Shown here piece by piece: positions 1 through 8,278 of a stretch of 64,000 nt of DNA. The translations under genes were made by a program, and so were the position numbers. The notes beneath the pieces were generated by a model that did no database searches, was not told the DNA's origin, and worked only from the letters and a program-made list of their open reading frames with translations. The stretch's first letter is position 1; every line of letters begins with the position of its first letter. Source of the DNA: Planctomycetota bacterium. GTDB taxonomy: Bacteria; Planctomycetota; Phycisphaerae; Phycisphaerales; SM1A02. Location of the stretch: assembly GCA_024230295.1 (NCBI GenBank), contig JAAERN010000001.1:1-64000 (forward strand). Direction: 5' to 3'.

Positions 1-906
1 GAGCGGACAAATCTGGACGCGCTATTGGTTGGTGCAGAAGACTATGGCCCAGTATTTCGTGATCGTGTCGCGACATGGCAGCGTGATGTGGACTCGGCGC
101 TCCTGAACCGGTATCCGTTCGATGTGACGGGCGTGCCGGTGTTGATAGATCTGATCATGACCGGTAGGCACAAGGAAGCACTGCGAATGGGATCTGAAGA
201 GATCGATGCGAGAAAGCGGGTGCGATCAGTCAGTGATCTGGCGATTGATGAGATCGCGGTACTGATGGCTCCTGACAAGGGCATCGCCTTTAGGGAGTCT
301 GCCCTTGCCGCTGGTTATCCCCAGGTGTTTCAACGTGATGCGATTGATCGAATTCTCTTGGCTGCCAGCGTCGATGAGGCGATGACCGATGAGGACCGTG
401 TATGGCTGACCGACTTTGAGCAGCGGTATCGCGATGCTCGGAGACCACTTCGGAACAGCCATCTGCAGATCGTCCGCGATGGATTCGGCAAGCGGTGGCT
501 GGCCCCTATGCAGCGGCGGCTTGGCGAAGAGGTGTCGTCCGAAGCGACAGATCTTGCCCGCGTGGAGGCACTCCTAGCGGTTCGCGGTCTGGAGCAGGAC
601 TACCTCAGGGCAGTCTGCGAGAGATTCGGTCCCGATCACTGCACTGCACTCAATGGCGGTCGATATCCGCTCTCTGACCCCCCAAAAGGGTGGAATCCAG
701 AGTTTCCAAGCCCACGTGAAGATGATCCGGAGGTAATTCCGCCGGATGCCGGACTCGAGGATCAAGATTTAACACCGGCCAAGCCCAAATCCAATGATGA
801 CCAGCCCGGACCGCCGCCTGAATGGTCTGAGCGGGGGGCGGCAACCAGCCACCCTGCGGCAGAGCCAGATCCAAGCACTCCTGATCCGGACCCTCCCCCA
901 GGTTGA
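1..906 (+). CDS. Unknown protein, 5'-truncated by window edge
   Basis: The reading frame is open from base 1, so the gene starts upstream of the window; a TTG at 25 is only the first possible internal start. About 301 codons are visible. The body is charged and helical. The last ~75 residues are a low-complexity Pro/Asp/Glu tail ending in PDPDPPPG, which looks like a disordered extension. I recognise no enzyme motif. A stretch around residues 95-155 (GYPQVFQRDAIDRIL..., then a D/L-rich helix) resembles residues in the second half of the exported protein at 21678-22973, so the two may be distant members of one lineage-specific family; this is by eye only. The ~200 bases that follow hold no gene I can support. 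Confidence 0.6.
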   Translation, partial: ERTNLDALLVGAEDYGPVFRDRVATWQRDVDSALLNRYPFDVTGVPVLIDLIMTGRHKEALRMGSEEIDARKRVRSVSDLAIDEIAVLMAPDKGIAFRESALAAGYPQVFQRDAIDRILLAASVDEAMTDEDRVWLTDFEQRYRDARRPLRNSHLQIVRDGFGKRWLAPMQRRLGEEVSSEATDLARVEALLAVRGLEQDYLRAVCERFGPDHCTALNGGRYPLSDPPKGWNPEFPSPREDDPEVIPPDAGLEDQDLTPAKPKSNDDQPGPPPEWSERGAATSHPAAEPDPSTPDPDPPPG

Positions 907-1119
907 GCAATAATCCGCATGATCTAGCACACACAGGCAGATTCATCGTAGTATTACTATGGAGGAATCGCCGTAGGCTTGGGGCCACCGAGTGTTTGTG
1001 GCGAAAGTATTTTTCGATGTTAGTGTGATATGGTGGCACATCCATGATTGGCGTTCTGTCTATCTCATGCGGGGGTGATTGAGACCCCAGACAACAAATC
1101 AGTCTTCAGGAGTTTTTTT

Positions 1120-2853
1120 ATGATTTCAACACGACTCGGCTCGGCCGCAACGGAACTTGGACGTCCAGCAACAGTGCTGGGACTCGCAGCCAGTTTGATC
1201 ACCGGTTTGGCGGGTACGGCATCTGGCAGTTATGTGGGTCTTGATACTACGGTTTCGCAGGTTTCGCAGAACGGTTGGGTGAGCAGTGATAATCGGGAAT
1301 TGATGGCTGTGCGTGTCTACGCTGTGTTCAGCAGGGACGCCGACCATGTCAATGGTATTGCTGGAACGCCCGACAATCTTCTGACAATCTCGACCACTGA
1401 CGATGATGGTTTTTACCAGTGCGCTGCGGGCGGCAACGACACCGAAGGGATCAATTCGGCGTTGTACTCGGGTTTCCCATCGCTCAAGTCCGACTCGTGG
1501 GTGACGGTAGGTCTGGAGGATTCGACCGGTAACAACCTCCTTTCAACCGGGATTGACTTTACAGATTTCAATAATGGTGGCGGCATTGTGATCGACAACG
1601 GCATGTGGCTGGTTTCACCAGAAGACGTGCAGGGCGATGGCTCTGCCTCACCTGATGACAGGGTGCTTGTCGGGCAGTTCACGGTTGGACTTGGCGAGAC
1701 CGTCAGTGGCACAATCAATGTGCAGTGGCGGGACACCACTGGGGCTACGGTCTTCGCGACCGCTCAGACCTTCCGGCAGTTGGCGATCTCGCCACTTGCT
1801 CGTGGCGCCGACTTCAATGGTGATGGGAAGGACGACTCCCTGTTCCACGAGTATCTCACAGGCAAGGACTTTGCTCAAATTCGCAATGGCACGGTTGTGG
1901 ATTCATCTGGTTATGTCAGTAGTGGGATCCCGGGCTGGACGCTTCACTCTGTGGGCGACTTCAATGGTGACAATAAGACCGATATGCTTTTCTGGGCATC
2001 TGGTGCCAAGAAGTACTGGGTTGCGTTGAAGAACGGTCTGGTGAATCACACTCTTGGTGGTGGCTTTATCTCATCCAATATTTCGGGCTGGGAACTGCAC
2101 CAGACCGGTGATTTTAATGGCGACGGAAAGACGGACATGTTGTGGTTCAACACCAACAATGACCGCTGGTGGGTTGCCCTCCGGAACGGATTCGGTGTTC
2201 TGGACGGTTTCTATATCGACGCCGGAGTCGGTGATACCTCGGCCATGCCATGGGGCATTGCAGACTTCAATGCCGATGGCATAGACGACATCGTCTGGTA
2301 CACGGCGTCAGACAACCGCCACTGGATCGACATGATGGACGGCACCGGCCATATTGACTTGGGTGGATACATCAGCAGTGGCCTGTCGGGCTGGAACCTG
2401 GAGTTTGTGGCCGACTTCAATGGCGACGGCAACTCCGATCTCCTCTACCACGATACCGGCAGTGGAAAGCACTGGATGGCACTCAAGAATGGTTTGAACT
2501 CTGCTGGAGGCGCCTATGTCTCGAGTGGCCTTGAAGGCTGGAACATCGTGGCTTGCGATGACTTTAATGCAGACGGCAAGGCCGACCTGTTGTATTGCAA
2601 CACTCAGACTGGGAACCATTGGCTTGCCCTCCGTAACGGTCTGGTTAATCACCCAGACGGCGGCGGTTGGATCGGTGGATCGTATCCCTACGCACTTGGT
2701 CGAATTGGGGACTACAACGGTGACGGTTGCGCCGACGTGGCGTGGTTCAAGTCCGATATCGATCGGTACTTCCTCGCGATTCGTTGCGCTTTCTCGAGTC
2801 TGGCATCGGATTGGATGAAAGCTGCGAACGCAGACGACGTGCTCGTACACTGA
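1120..2853 (+). CDS. Secreted FG-GAP/VCBS repeat protein
   Basis: Start is the ATG at 1120, preceded by CAGGAG at 1107-1112; the frame extends upstream to 1048 but without a ribosome site. The N-terminus (MISTRLGS..., then a hydrophobic stretch ending near TASGS) reads as a signal peptide. Residues ~35-225 form a beta-rich domain (WVTVGLEDSTG, GIDFTDFNNGG, DNGMWLVSPEDVQGDG) that recurs at the C-termini of the two proteases at 14732-20381. Residues ~225-570 are about seven repeats of ~50 residues built on DFNGDGKTD-like calcium loops alternating with W/L-rich strands, as in FG-GAP/VCBS beta-propellers of adhesins and extracellular carbohydrate-binding proteins. No catalytic motif was seen. It stands alone and ends at a strong hairpin. 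Likely role: calcium-dependent surface or matrix protein (inference). Confidence 0.85.
   Translation: MISTRLGSAATELGRPATVLGLAASLITGLAGTASGSYVGLDTTVSQVSQNGWVSSDNRELMAVRVYAVFSRDADHVNGIAGTPDNLLTISTTDDDGFYQCAAGGNDTEGINSALYSGFPSLKSDSWVTVGLEDSTGNNLLSTGIDFTDFNNGGGIVIDNGMWLVSPEDVQGDGSASPDDRVLVGQFTVGLGETVSGTINVQWRDTTGATVFATAQTFRQLAISPLARGADFNGDGKDDSLFHEYLTGKDFAQIRNGTVVDSSGYVSSGIPGWTLHSVGDFNGDNKTDMLFWASGAKKYWVALKNGLVNHTLGGGFISSNISGWELHQTGDFNGDGKTDMLWFNTNNDRWWVALRNGFGVLDGFYIDAGVGDTSAMPWGIADFNADGIDDIVWYTASDNRHWIDMMDGTGHIDLGGYISSGLSGWNLEFVADFNGDGNSDLLYHDTGSGKHWMALKNGLNSAGGAYVSSGLEGWNIVACDDFNADGKADLLYCNTQTGNHWLALRNGLVNHPDGGGWIGGSYPYALGRIGDYNGDGCADVAWFKSDIDRYFLAIRCAFSSLASDWMKAANADDVLVH
1220..1780 (+). other. 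Unnamed ~170-residue domain, copy 1 (N-terminal in the VCBS protein)
   Basis: This coding segment matches the C-terminal domain of both tandem proteases (copies at about 14975-15535 and 17690-18245). Shared landmarks in order are VRVYA/VDVYA, FYQ, a W/D-x-VTxG turn, DSSG or DSTG, GID-[WF]-x-DF-x-x-GG, NGTWF or NGMWL, DAQGDG or DVQGDG, and V-x-W-[QR]-DT. Boundaries are approximate. Confidence 0.6.
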
Positions 2854-2877
2854 GTTCGCTGGCTTAAGAGCACATTT

Positions 2878-2954
2878 GCCCCGGCAGGTATCTTGCCCGC
2901 ATCAGATCTAAGATCTGACCCGCAGGCAGGGCTACCCGCCGGGGCCTTTCTTTT
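2878..2954 (+). terminator. Long hairpin followed by T-rich tract after VCBS gene
   Basis: GCCCCGGCAGGTA (2878-2890) pairs with TACCCGCCGGGGC (2933-2945). Inside it lie a second stem and a perfect small hairpin, TCAGATCT-A-AGATCTGA. CTTTCTTTT follows at once. It begins 24 bases after the VCBS stop codon. The shape is that of an intrinsic terminator with an unusually elaborate stem. Confidence 0.7.
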
Positions 2955-3130
2955 GGAGCAGTTCTTCTATGCCCTCAGGACACGCTTCGTGGCCGCTTGG
3001 CCTTGTTGATTGTCGGATCATAGAAAGCAGCGGGATTGTCGATTCGCTTGGTGGTGAGGGGAATCACGAGCTTGCAAGTAAACCATGGGATGGTTCACTA
3101 GGCGATCGGTTGGGCTCCACGCCGGATTCT

Positions 3131-3158
3131 GTGCACTGAGTCTATTGACTCAGTGCAC
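3131..3158. other. Perfect 12-bp inverted repeat with flippase stop codon in its loop
   Basis: GTGCACTGAGTC (3131-3142), loop TATT, GACTCAGTGCAC (3147-3158). On the minus strand the flippase ends AGT GCA CTG AGT CAA TAG, so the stop codon sits across the loop. No T-run follows on either strand, so it is not a classical terminator; it could still act as a 3'-end mRNA stabiliser or a factor-dependent terminator. Confidence 0.6.
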
Positions 3159-4371
3159 TCGTGCTGGCCGTAGCAGCGTTACATCGAGAGTCAGCGGCGA
3201 AGCGTCTGAGGCGCCGAATGTATCTTGCCAGCAGCGCCAGCTCGGCTGCTGCAGTGGCGATGACGGCTCCAGAGATGCCCAATGGAGGCACTAGCGCGAT
3301 GAGAGATACGCCTGTGACAATGAGCGTGACCAAGAGATCGCCCGAGCGGCCGTGCGCAGTGCTGCGATGTTTCAGAACGGATGAGAACGTCAGAGTCACG
3401 AATTGAATTGGAATGAGGAGGCACAGGATGAACAGGAGAGGCATTGCAAAGAGATATTGCATATACCAGAGTATGGGTATGCCAAGAGCAGCAATGCCGA
3501 TGGCAACCATGATTCCCAGTATTGACATATGCATGATTAACTTCCTCGCTTGCGCAAGGAATGCGGTATCGCTCTCGGATGCAGCCCTCATCAAGTTCGG
3601 GAGGCTGGCGGTATCGGCGATGGCGTTGCCAATAAGGCTTGATCGCCGAGGAAGCAGACTCGCGGTATAGAAAATTGCTGCTGCGCCAGGTCCGACTAGC
3701 CCGTACAACATCGGAATCGGAAGGGCTCTGGCTGCCTCGGAGACTGCGATGGCTCTGAGGTACGGAGAGGCACTTCGCAAGGGAGACTTGAGGCACGCAG
3801 TTGTTGTTTGCCTCGTGGGCCAGACGAGTATCAGCATGAGCCCCATAGCGATTGCAGCATTCGCAATGCCGGTCGCAATGCAGATGCCTACCAAATCCAG
3901 TGAGACGGCCATGGTTGCGATGGCGACGCCGAATCTTACAGCGTTTGGGATTGGGATCAGCACCGCTACCCATACGAATCGATCTTCGATCCGACACGCT
4001 GCCGCCAGCATCTGCGTGGGAGTCGCGAGGAGAACGCTTGAGGCGAGCAGGAGCAGTACATACTGCTGCTGGAGGATAATCGGCATGAGTATGAGTATGA
4101 GCAGCAGCGATCCGATGGTAGAAATCGTTGCTGCGCCAGACAGTTTCCTTGCGGCGGCCCTAGCAGTCCCTCGCTGATGAGAAGATTGCCGCAGCAGATA
4201 GTCCGGCAGGCCACCTGGAGCGAGCACCATCCCGAACGTCGTAATCGTGAACGCCGTGACATACAGTCCAAAGTCGGTATCGGGTAGGTACCGGCCATAG
4301 ATCATCAATGCGAGTGTTGCAATTCCCGCCGAGATGCCATGCCCGCCGATGGCGAGTATCTTCGATCGCAT
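3142..4371 (-). CDS. Polysaccharide flippase, Wzx-like (MOP superfamily)
   Basis: This is a 409-residue, very hydrophobic protein with about 12 predicted membrane helices. It opens with a short cytoplasmic end and a helix containing GHGISAGIATLALMIYGRYL, followed by DFGLY, the typical beginning of lipid-linked oligosaccharide flippases and polysaccharide exporters. A conserved-looking loop (DTASLPNLMRAASESD) lies mid-protein. The family moves undecaprenyl-linked repeat units across the inner membrane before polymerisation. It faces away from the polysaccharide operon that starts at 4576, with ~200 bases of shared upstream DNA, and supplies the export step that operon otherwise lacks. AGAGGG about 12 bases upstream may be the ribosome site. 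The exact substrate cannot be told from sequence. Confidence 0.8.
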   Translation of the reverse strand: MRSKILAIGGHGISAGIATLALMIYGRYLPDTDFGLYVTAFTITTFGMVLAPGGLPDYLLRQSSHQRGTARAAARKLSGAATISTIGSLLLILILMPIILQQQYVLLLLASSVLLATPTQMLAAACRIEDRFVWVAVLIPIPNAVRFGVAIATMAVSLDLVGICIATGIANAAIAMGLMLILVWPTRQTTTACLKSPLRSASPYLRAIAVSEAARALPIPMLYGLVGPGAAAIFYTASLLPRRSSLIGNAIADTASLPNLMRAASESDTAFLAQARKLIMHMSILGIMVAIGIAALGIPILWYMQYLFAMPLLFILCLLIPIQFVTLTFSSVLKHRSTAHGRSGDLLVTLIVTGVSLIALVPPLGISGAVIATAAAELALLARYIRRLRRFAADSRCNAATASTSALSQ

Positions 4372-4575
4372 TGTCGGGACACCCTCTTCCGGTTCACGGA
4401 TTGGTTGTAAGTCTTGACGCCCGTGCCTTGAGACGCTGCTGCTTTGATCGCGTCACTGGAATGATCCTGATATCATGGCCGCTCCAGAGGAGGTTCTCTT
4501 TCTTGACCGTGCGACATGTTGCCGCACTTCGATGTAGAACTCGGGACCATGCATGGTACTCATCGGGAGCGACGC

Positions 4576-5619
4576 ATGATGCAGGAACTTGGACACCAGT
4601 CGGTGGCAGGCGAGTCCGGTGGTCTGCAGCCAGGATCCGGGGTAGTCGATGAGCGACACGGCCTACTCTTCCTTGTGGGCCTTCCTCGGAGTGGTACGAA
4701 GCTACTGCGCGATCTGTTGAATCGGCATCGCCAGATTTCCATGCCGCCCGTTGAAGCTGTGTGGATCCCTCGGTTACGAGCCGAGATAGGATCGGGCAGC
4801 CACAGTATGACCAGTGAAGACTTGGCTCGCTTTGATCGGATTGTGGCGTCCTCGGTGTACCGCCTGACATCGCAACGTTGTTCTGTGCCGATTCCATCTG
4901 TATCAGTTGATCTTCCAGCAGGTACGACCCTTGGAGCATGTTTGGAGTGGTTTCTACGTAAGACGCTCGACGCCTGCCATCGACCCAATGTCATAGTTGG
5001 GGACAAGTCTCCATCGCATGTCGCGCATTTGGGGGCATTGAATGAACTCGACCCATCCATGAGGGTGATTCACATTATTCGGGATCCTCGTGATCAGGTG
5101 CGCTCTGCTCGGCTTGCCTGGGGGAAGGATCCGATTCGTGGGGCGGTTCGGTGGAAGCGGTGCGTCATTCTTGCGGAACAGTGGGGGAAGAGGCACACCG
5201 AGCAATACCATCGAGTGTGCTACGAGGATCTATGTGCGGATCCCGAGGCATCGCTTCGGAGAATCCTCACCTTTCTAAACCTCCCCTTTGATGATGTGGT
5301 CCTCTCGCTTGAGAAGCCATCGGAGAACCTTGGAGACACCCAGGGGCGCACCGAGATTGTGCGCGGAAACAGCGGCAAATGGCGCGAGACGTTTAGTTCG
5401 CGAACCACGAGCCGGATTGAGGAAATTGCGGCTCCTGTTGCAAGGTCAGTGGGATATGACATCGACGGCGAGGGGAGAGATCCTAGTGGGCTGGAGACGC
5501 GGTGGCGTCAGGTCATGGATGCGTTTTCGCTTCTTCGATTCAACATCAGACACCACGGCCCTATTCGTGGAGTGAGGGAGTGGAGATCTGCGATCCGCGA
5601 TCGGATGGCGAATGTGTAA
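4576..5619 (+). CDS. Sulfotransferase family protein
   Basis: 347 residues from the ATG at 4576 (GGGAG at 4565-4569); ATGs at 4579 and, without a ribosome site, 4516 are alternatives. Near residue 30 is GLPRSGTKLL, the 5'-phosphosulfate-binding loop of PAPS-dependent sulfotransferases. About 150 residues later VIHIIRDPRDQVRSA matches the 3'-phosphate-binding strand-loop. A late segment (CYEDLCADPEASLRRI) is also typical. The enzyme would transfer sulfate from PAPS to a hydroxyl or amine. It is the first gene of the plus-strand polysaccharide operon and overlaps the next gene by 8 bases (ATGTGTAA), so the likely target is the exported glycan or its precursor (inference from context). Confidence 0.85.
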   Translation: MMQELGHQSVAGESGGLQPGSGVVDERHGLLFLVGLPRSGTKLLRDLLNRHRQISMPPVEAVWIPRLRAEIGSGSHSMTSEDLARFDRIVASSVYRLTSQRCSVPIPSVSVDLPAGTTLGACLEWFLRKTLDACHRPNVIVGDKSPSHVAHLGALNELDPSMRVIHIIRDPRDQVRSARLAWGKDPIRGAVRWKRCVILAEQWGKRHTEQYHRVCYEDLCADPEASLRRILTFLNLPFDDVVLSLEKPSENLGDTQGRTEIVRGNSGKWRETFSSRTTSRIEEIAAPVARSVGYDIDGEGRDPSGLETRWRQVMDAFSLLRFNIRHHGPIRGVREWRSAIRDRMANV

Positions 5620-6991
5620 GTCATCGATTTCGCTGGCGGACCGGATCTCGAAGTTGATCCTTCCCTTGATACTTTTTGCCAGTGTTGGAGATGCTGTTAT
5701 AGCTGCAACTGCAGGTGATACAGGAGGGGGTGGCGTACATTTGGGGCCGATGATTCGTGGCTTCATCTACTTGCTTGCCATGGCGGCGCTGACTTTTCGG
5801 ATCAGGTGGGGGTGGCCAACGCTGGTTGCTGTCATTCTGGTGATTCTGATATCAGGAATGGCGTTGGTGCGGGGTGTGATGTGGGGATGGGATCCGCTGC
5901 TTCTGATCTCCGAGGTGCAGTGGCTCTTTCGAGTGACATTCGGCCCAATCGTGTTGTTGGCCATACTTGATGCGGTTCGCCGAGGCGTTGTTTCTTCAAA
6001 CTCCATCATGAGAATAACGGTCTGGCTGGTTGTGATTGTGTCGCTGCTCGTAATCGTCCCTTCGCTACTGAGCTTCGGACGGCAGACCTACTCGTGGGGC
6101 ATCGGGAATACCGGACTGTTGATTGGCCAGAATGAAACCGGCTTAGCGTTGGCTGTAGCGATTCCGCCACTGTTGTGGCTTGGATTCACGCGATCGAAGG
6201 TAATGCTTGTTCCATATGCCTTTGCCTGTTTCGCATCCACCATGTTGGGAACTCGCTTCGGACTTGTTGCGCCCGCCTTGCTCACATGTGGCACAGTCAT
6301 AGTGTTGCTGCGCGGACAATTTTCATTCAAGTCGTCCGGTCATGGGAACTCGGCAATCTTGTCCTGGTGGCTGGGTGGCGTTGCGCAATTGATCTTGGTC
6401 ATCGCGGCAGTCGGTGTAACAGTCTATCTAGCGAACGCCTCGCCTCATCAATTCCGTAAGCTCGAGCGGATGCTCAACGGCGACGTCAATCGTGGTGCAA
6501 TTGCCGAGCCCGCTATTCAGGAACTTATGAGCAGCCCCGATCTCCTATGGAGTGTTGGCCCAGGCAGGGCGAGCGTTCAATATGGCTTGGCGCAGCGAAT
6601 GAACTCTGAGGATGAACTGCGTGCAATTGAAGTTGACTGGATCGATCTTGCCGCCGGCATCGGGGCGCCAGCAGCAATGTTCGTCGGAGCATTGATTTTG
6701 ACGACGATGGGGATCTGGTGCGCCGTATGGATCGCGAGTGGTTCCATGCTGCTTGGCATCGGATTGCTTTCTGCTGGGGCATACATGACACATGCGGTTC
6801 TGGCTGGGCACGCGATTGGATCGGTGATCCCATCGACCATGCTGGCGCTGGTAATCGGGTGGATGGTGAGCCGCCTGAGGGCTCCATGGTCGCGTGTATC
6901 TTGGGAATCCGGAGCAGTCCGTGTGCGAAATCGTTGCCTCGGCGATGGCCAACTCTCATGCACGTATGGATACGAGGTGAGGAGAGCATGA
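5612..6991 (+). CDS. Wzy/O-antigen polymerase-like membrane protein
   Basis: 459 residues with about 10-12 membrane helices separated by short loops and one larger extracytoplasmic region (~residues 270-335: ANASPHQFRKLERML ... WSVGPGRAS). That layout, with WSVGPGRA preceding the last helices, resembles Wzy-type polymerases and O-antigen ligases, which act on undecaprenyl-linked glycans at the outer face of the inner membrane. There is no strong family signature, so polymerase is inferred from topology and neighbours. The start codon overlaps the sulfotransferase stop; the stop overlaps the glycosyltransferase start (ATGA at 6988-6991), implying translational coupling. A second O-antigen-ligase family protein lies at 9681, so the two probably divide polymerase and ligase roles. 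Confidence 0.65.
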   Translation: MCKSSISLADRISKLILPLILFASVGDAVIAATAGDTGGGGVHLGPMIRGFIYLLAMAALTFRIRWGWPTLVAVILVILISGMALVRGVMWGWDPLLLISEVQWLFRVTFGPIVLLAILDAVRRGVVSSNSIMRITVWLVVIVSLLVIVPSLLSFGRQTYSWGIGNTGLLIGQNETGLALAVAIPPLLWLGFTRSKVMLVPYAFACFASTMLGTRFGLVAPALLTCGTVIVLLRGQFSFKSSGHGNSAILSWWLGGVAQLILVIAAVGVTVYLANASPHQFRKLERMLNGDVNRGAIAEPAIQELMSSPDLLWSVGPGRASVQYGLAQRMNSEDELRAIEVDWIDLAAGIGAPAAMFVGALILTTMGIWCAVWIASGSMLLGIGLLSAGAYMTHAVLAGHAIGSVIPSTMLALVIGWMVSRLRAPWSRVSWESGAVRVRNRCLGDGQLSCTYGYEVRRA

Positions 6992-8091
6992 CAGGGCCTG
7001 AGCGTCCATTTCGCGTTGTTGTGATGGGTACAACGCCCGAGAGCCCGTTCGGAGGAATGGCGTTTGCGATTGCGGGGTTTCTGAACGTGCTGGATGTTGG
7101 TGAGATTGAGTGGAAGTTCATTGCGACCCATGACAGTGGTTCTCGCTGTGGGAAAGTGATTCCTTGGCTGCGCTCATTGCCGCGGCTTGTGGCATGTCGA
7201 TTCGGCTTCCGCCCGGATGTCGCGTGGGTACACAGTGGCGCAGCTCCATCAATGATCCGAATCGCCTGCGTGGCTGCGGTATGCCGATTGCTCGGTGTCC
7301 CAGTGCTCTGGCATCTGCACTGCCCCACAGTTGATTGGTGGCTCGATGGACCATGGCGCCGGCTTGCATTTCGGATGATGACCTGTCCTGCCACCAAGTT
7401 CGCGGTAGTCGTTCCATGGTGGACGCATCGGATGGCGGCGGTGGGGATCAAGAAGAAGGCAGTCGCGATTCCCAATGTGGTTGAGCGGGACCTCGTTGAT
7501 CGGTCTGAGAAACCCAGGGCATCCTCTGGTTCTGGCGAATGCGTTTTCTATACCGCCTGCAGGCTTGTCGAGGGCAAGGGAGCGGACCGGCTGATTCAAG
7601 CAGTGGCAAGGTGTACACAGCCTTTGCGAGTCGTCATAGCTGGCGATGGGCCCCAGCGGCCCGCGTTGGAAGCCCTCATCGGATCGCTGGAACTGCAGAG
7701 CCACGTTGAGTTTGCTGGTTGGCTTAAGAGTGATCAGTTGCAGGGGATTCGTGACAGCTCAGATGCATTTGTACTCGTCTCAACCCTCGACTCATTTGGC
7801 ATGGGCTATATCGAGGCGGCTGCGTCGGGCTTGCCTGCGATTGGGGCTCGTTGGCAGGCGATCCCCGACGTCGTGGCTGATGGCGAGGTCGGGATTCTTG
7901 TTGATCCGGACGATATCGATGCGTTGGCTGGTGCTATGGACGAACTCGCTGCAGATCCGGATCTGAGGGCGAGAATGGGGGCGGCCGGGCAGGACTCAGT
8001 ACGCCAGCATTGGTCGCCGGAAGCGAGGGTGGGGGTGCTCAAAGAGGAAGTCGCACTACTGGCGAAAAGACGGCCGTCTGGTGTGGTGTAA
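6988..8091 (+). CDS. Glycosyltransferase family 4 (group 1)
   Basis: 367 residues from ATG 6988, which overlaps the previous stop and has GAGGAGAG just upstream; the frame continues upstream to 6718 but that part lies in the shadow of the previous gene. The N-terminal half has FGGMAFAIAGFL and a Rossmann-like region with VPVLWHLHCP. The C-terminal half carries the GT-B retaining signature: ACRLVEGKGADRLI, VIAGDGPQRPAL, then STLDSFGMGYIEAAASGLP with the EX7E-type acidic pair, and DGEVGILVDPDD. It would add a sugar from a nucleotide-sugar donor to a lipid-linked acceptor at the cytoplasmic face. It is the only obvious glycosyltransferase in the locus, so other sugars must be added by enzymes encoded elsewhere. 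Confidence 0.88.
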   Translation: MTGPERPFRVVVMGTTPESPFGGMAFAIAGFLNVLDVGEIEWKFIATHDSGSRCGKVIPWLRSLPRLVACRFGFRPDVAWVHSGAAPSMIRIACVAAVCRLLGVPVLWHLHCPTVDWWLDGPWRRLAFRMMTCPATKFAVVVPWWTHRMAAVGIKKKAVAIPNVVERDLVDRSEKPRASSGSGECVFYTACRLVEGKGADRLIQAVARCTQPLRVVIAGDGPQRPALEALIGSLELQSHVEFAGWLKSDQLQGIRDSSDAFVLVSTLDSFGMGYIEAAASGLPAIGARWQAIPDVVADGEVGILVDPDDIDALAGAMDELAADPDLRARMGAAGQDSVRQHWSPEARVGVLKEEVALLAKRRPSGVV

Positions 8092-8254
8092 ACATCGTCT
8101 ACGCGGCGTCTTCTCGTCAGCAGTTCCCGGGGTTGTGAAGTGGGTATCTTGTCGCTGGATTCTTCAGATGTGGGCTACGCCGACCATTGGCGGTTGCCCC
8201 AAGACGTTGGCACATGACCAGCTTCGTGCAACACCAATCCAAGTGGAGCGGCGT

Positions 8255-8278
8255 ATGAGTGCAAAGGATGCAAAGTGA
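8255..8278 (+). CDS. Possible 7-codon leader ORF before the Wzz-like gene
   Basis: ATG AGT GCA AAG GAT GCA AAG TGA, with GGAG six bases upstream. Its stop overlaps the GTG (8275) that is one candidate start of the Wzz-like gene (GTGA). This could be a leader peptide coupling translation or simply chance; nothing beyond the ribosome site and overlap supports it. Confidence 0.2.
   Translation: MSAKDAK

Noticed and set aside
1800-2850. Regular ~150-base periodicity considered as DNA repeats or an array
   Set aside because: The periodicity comes from FG-GAP/VCBS protein repeats; codons vary and there are no identical direct repeats or spacers.
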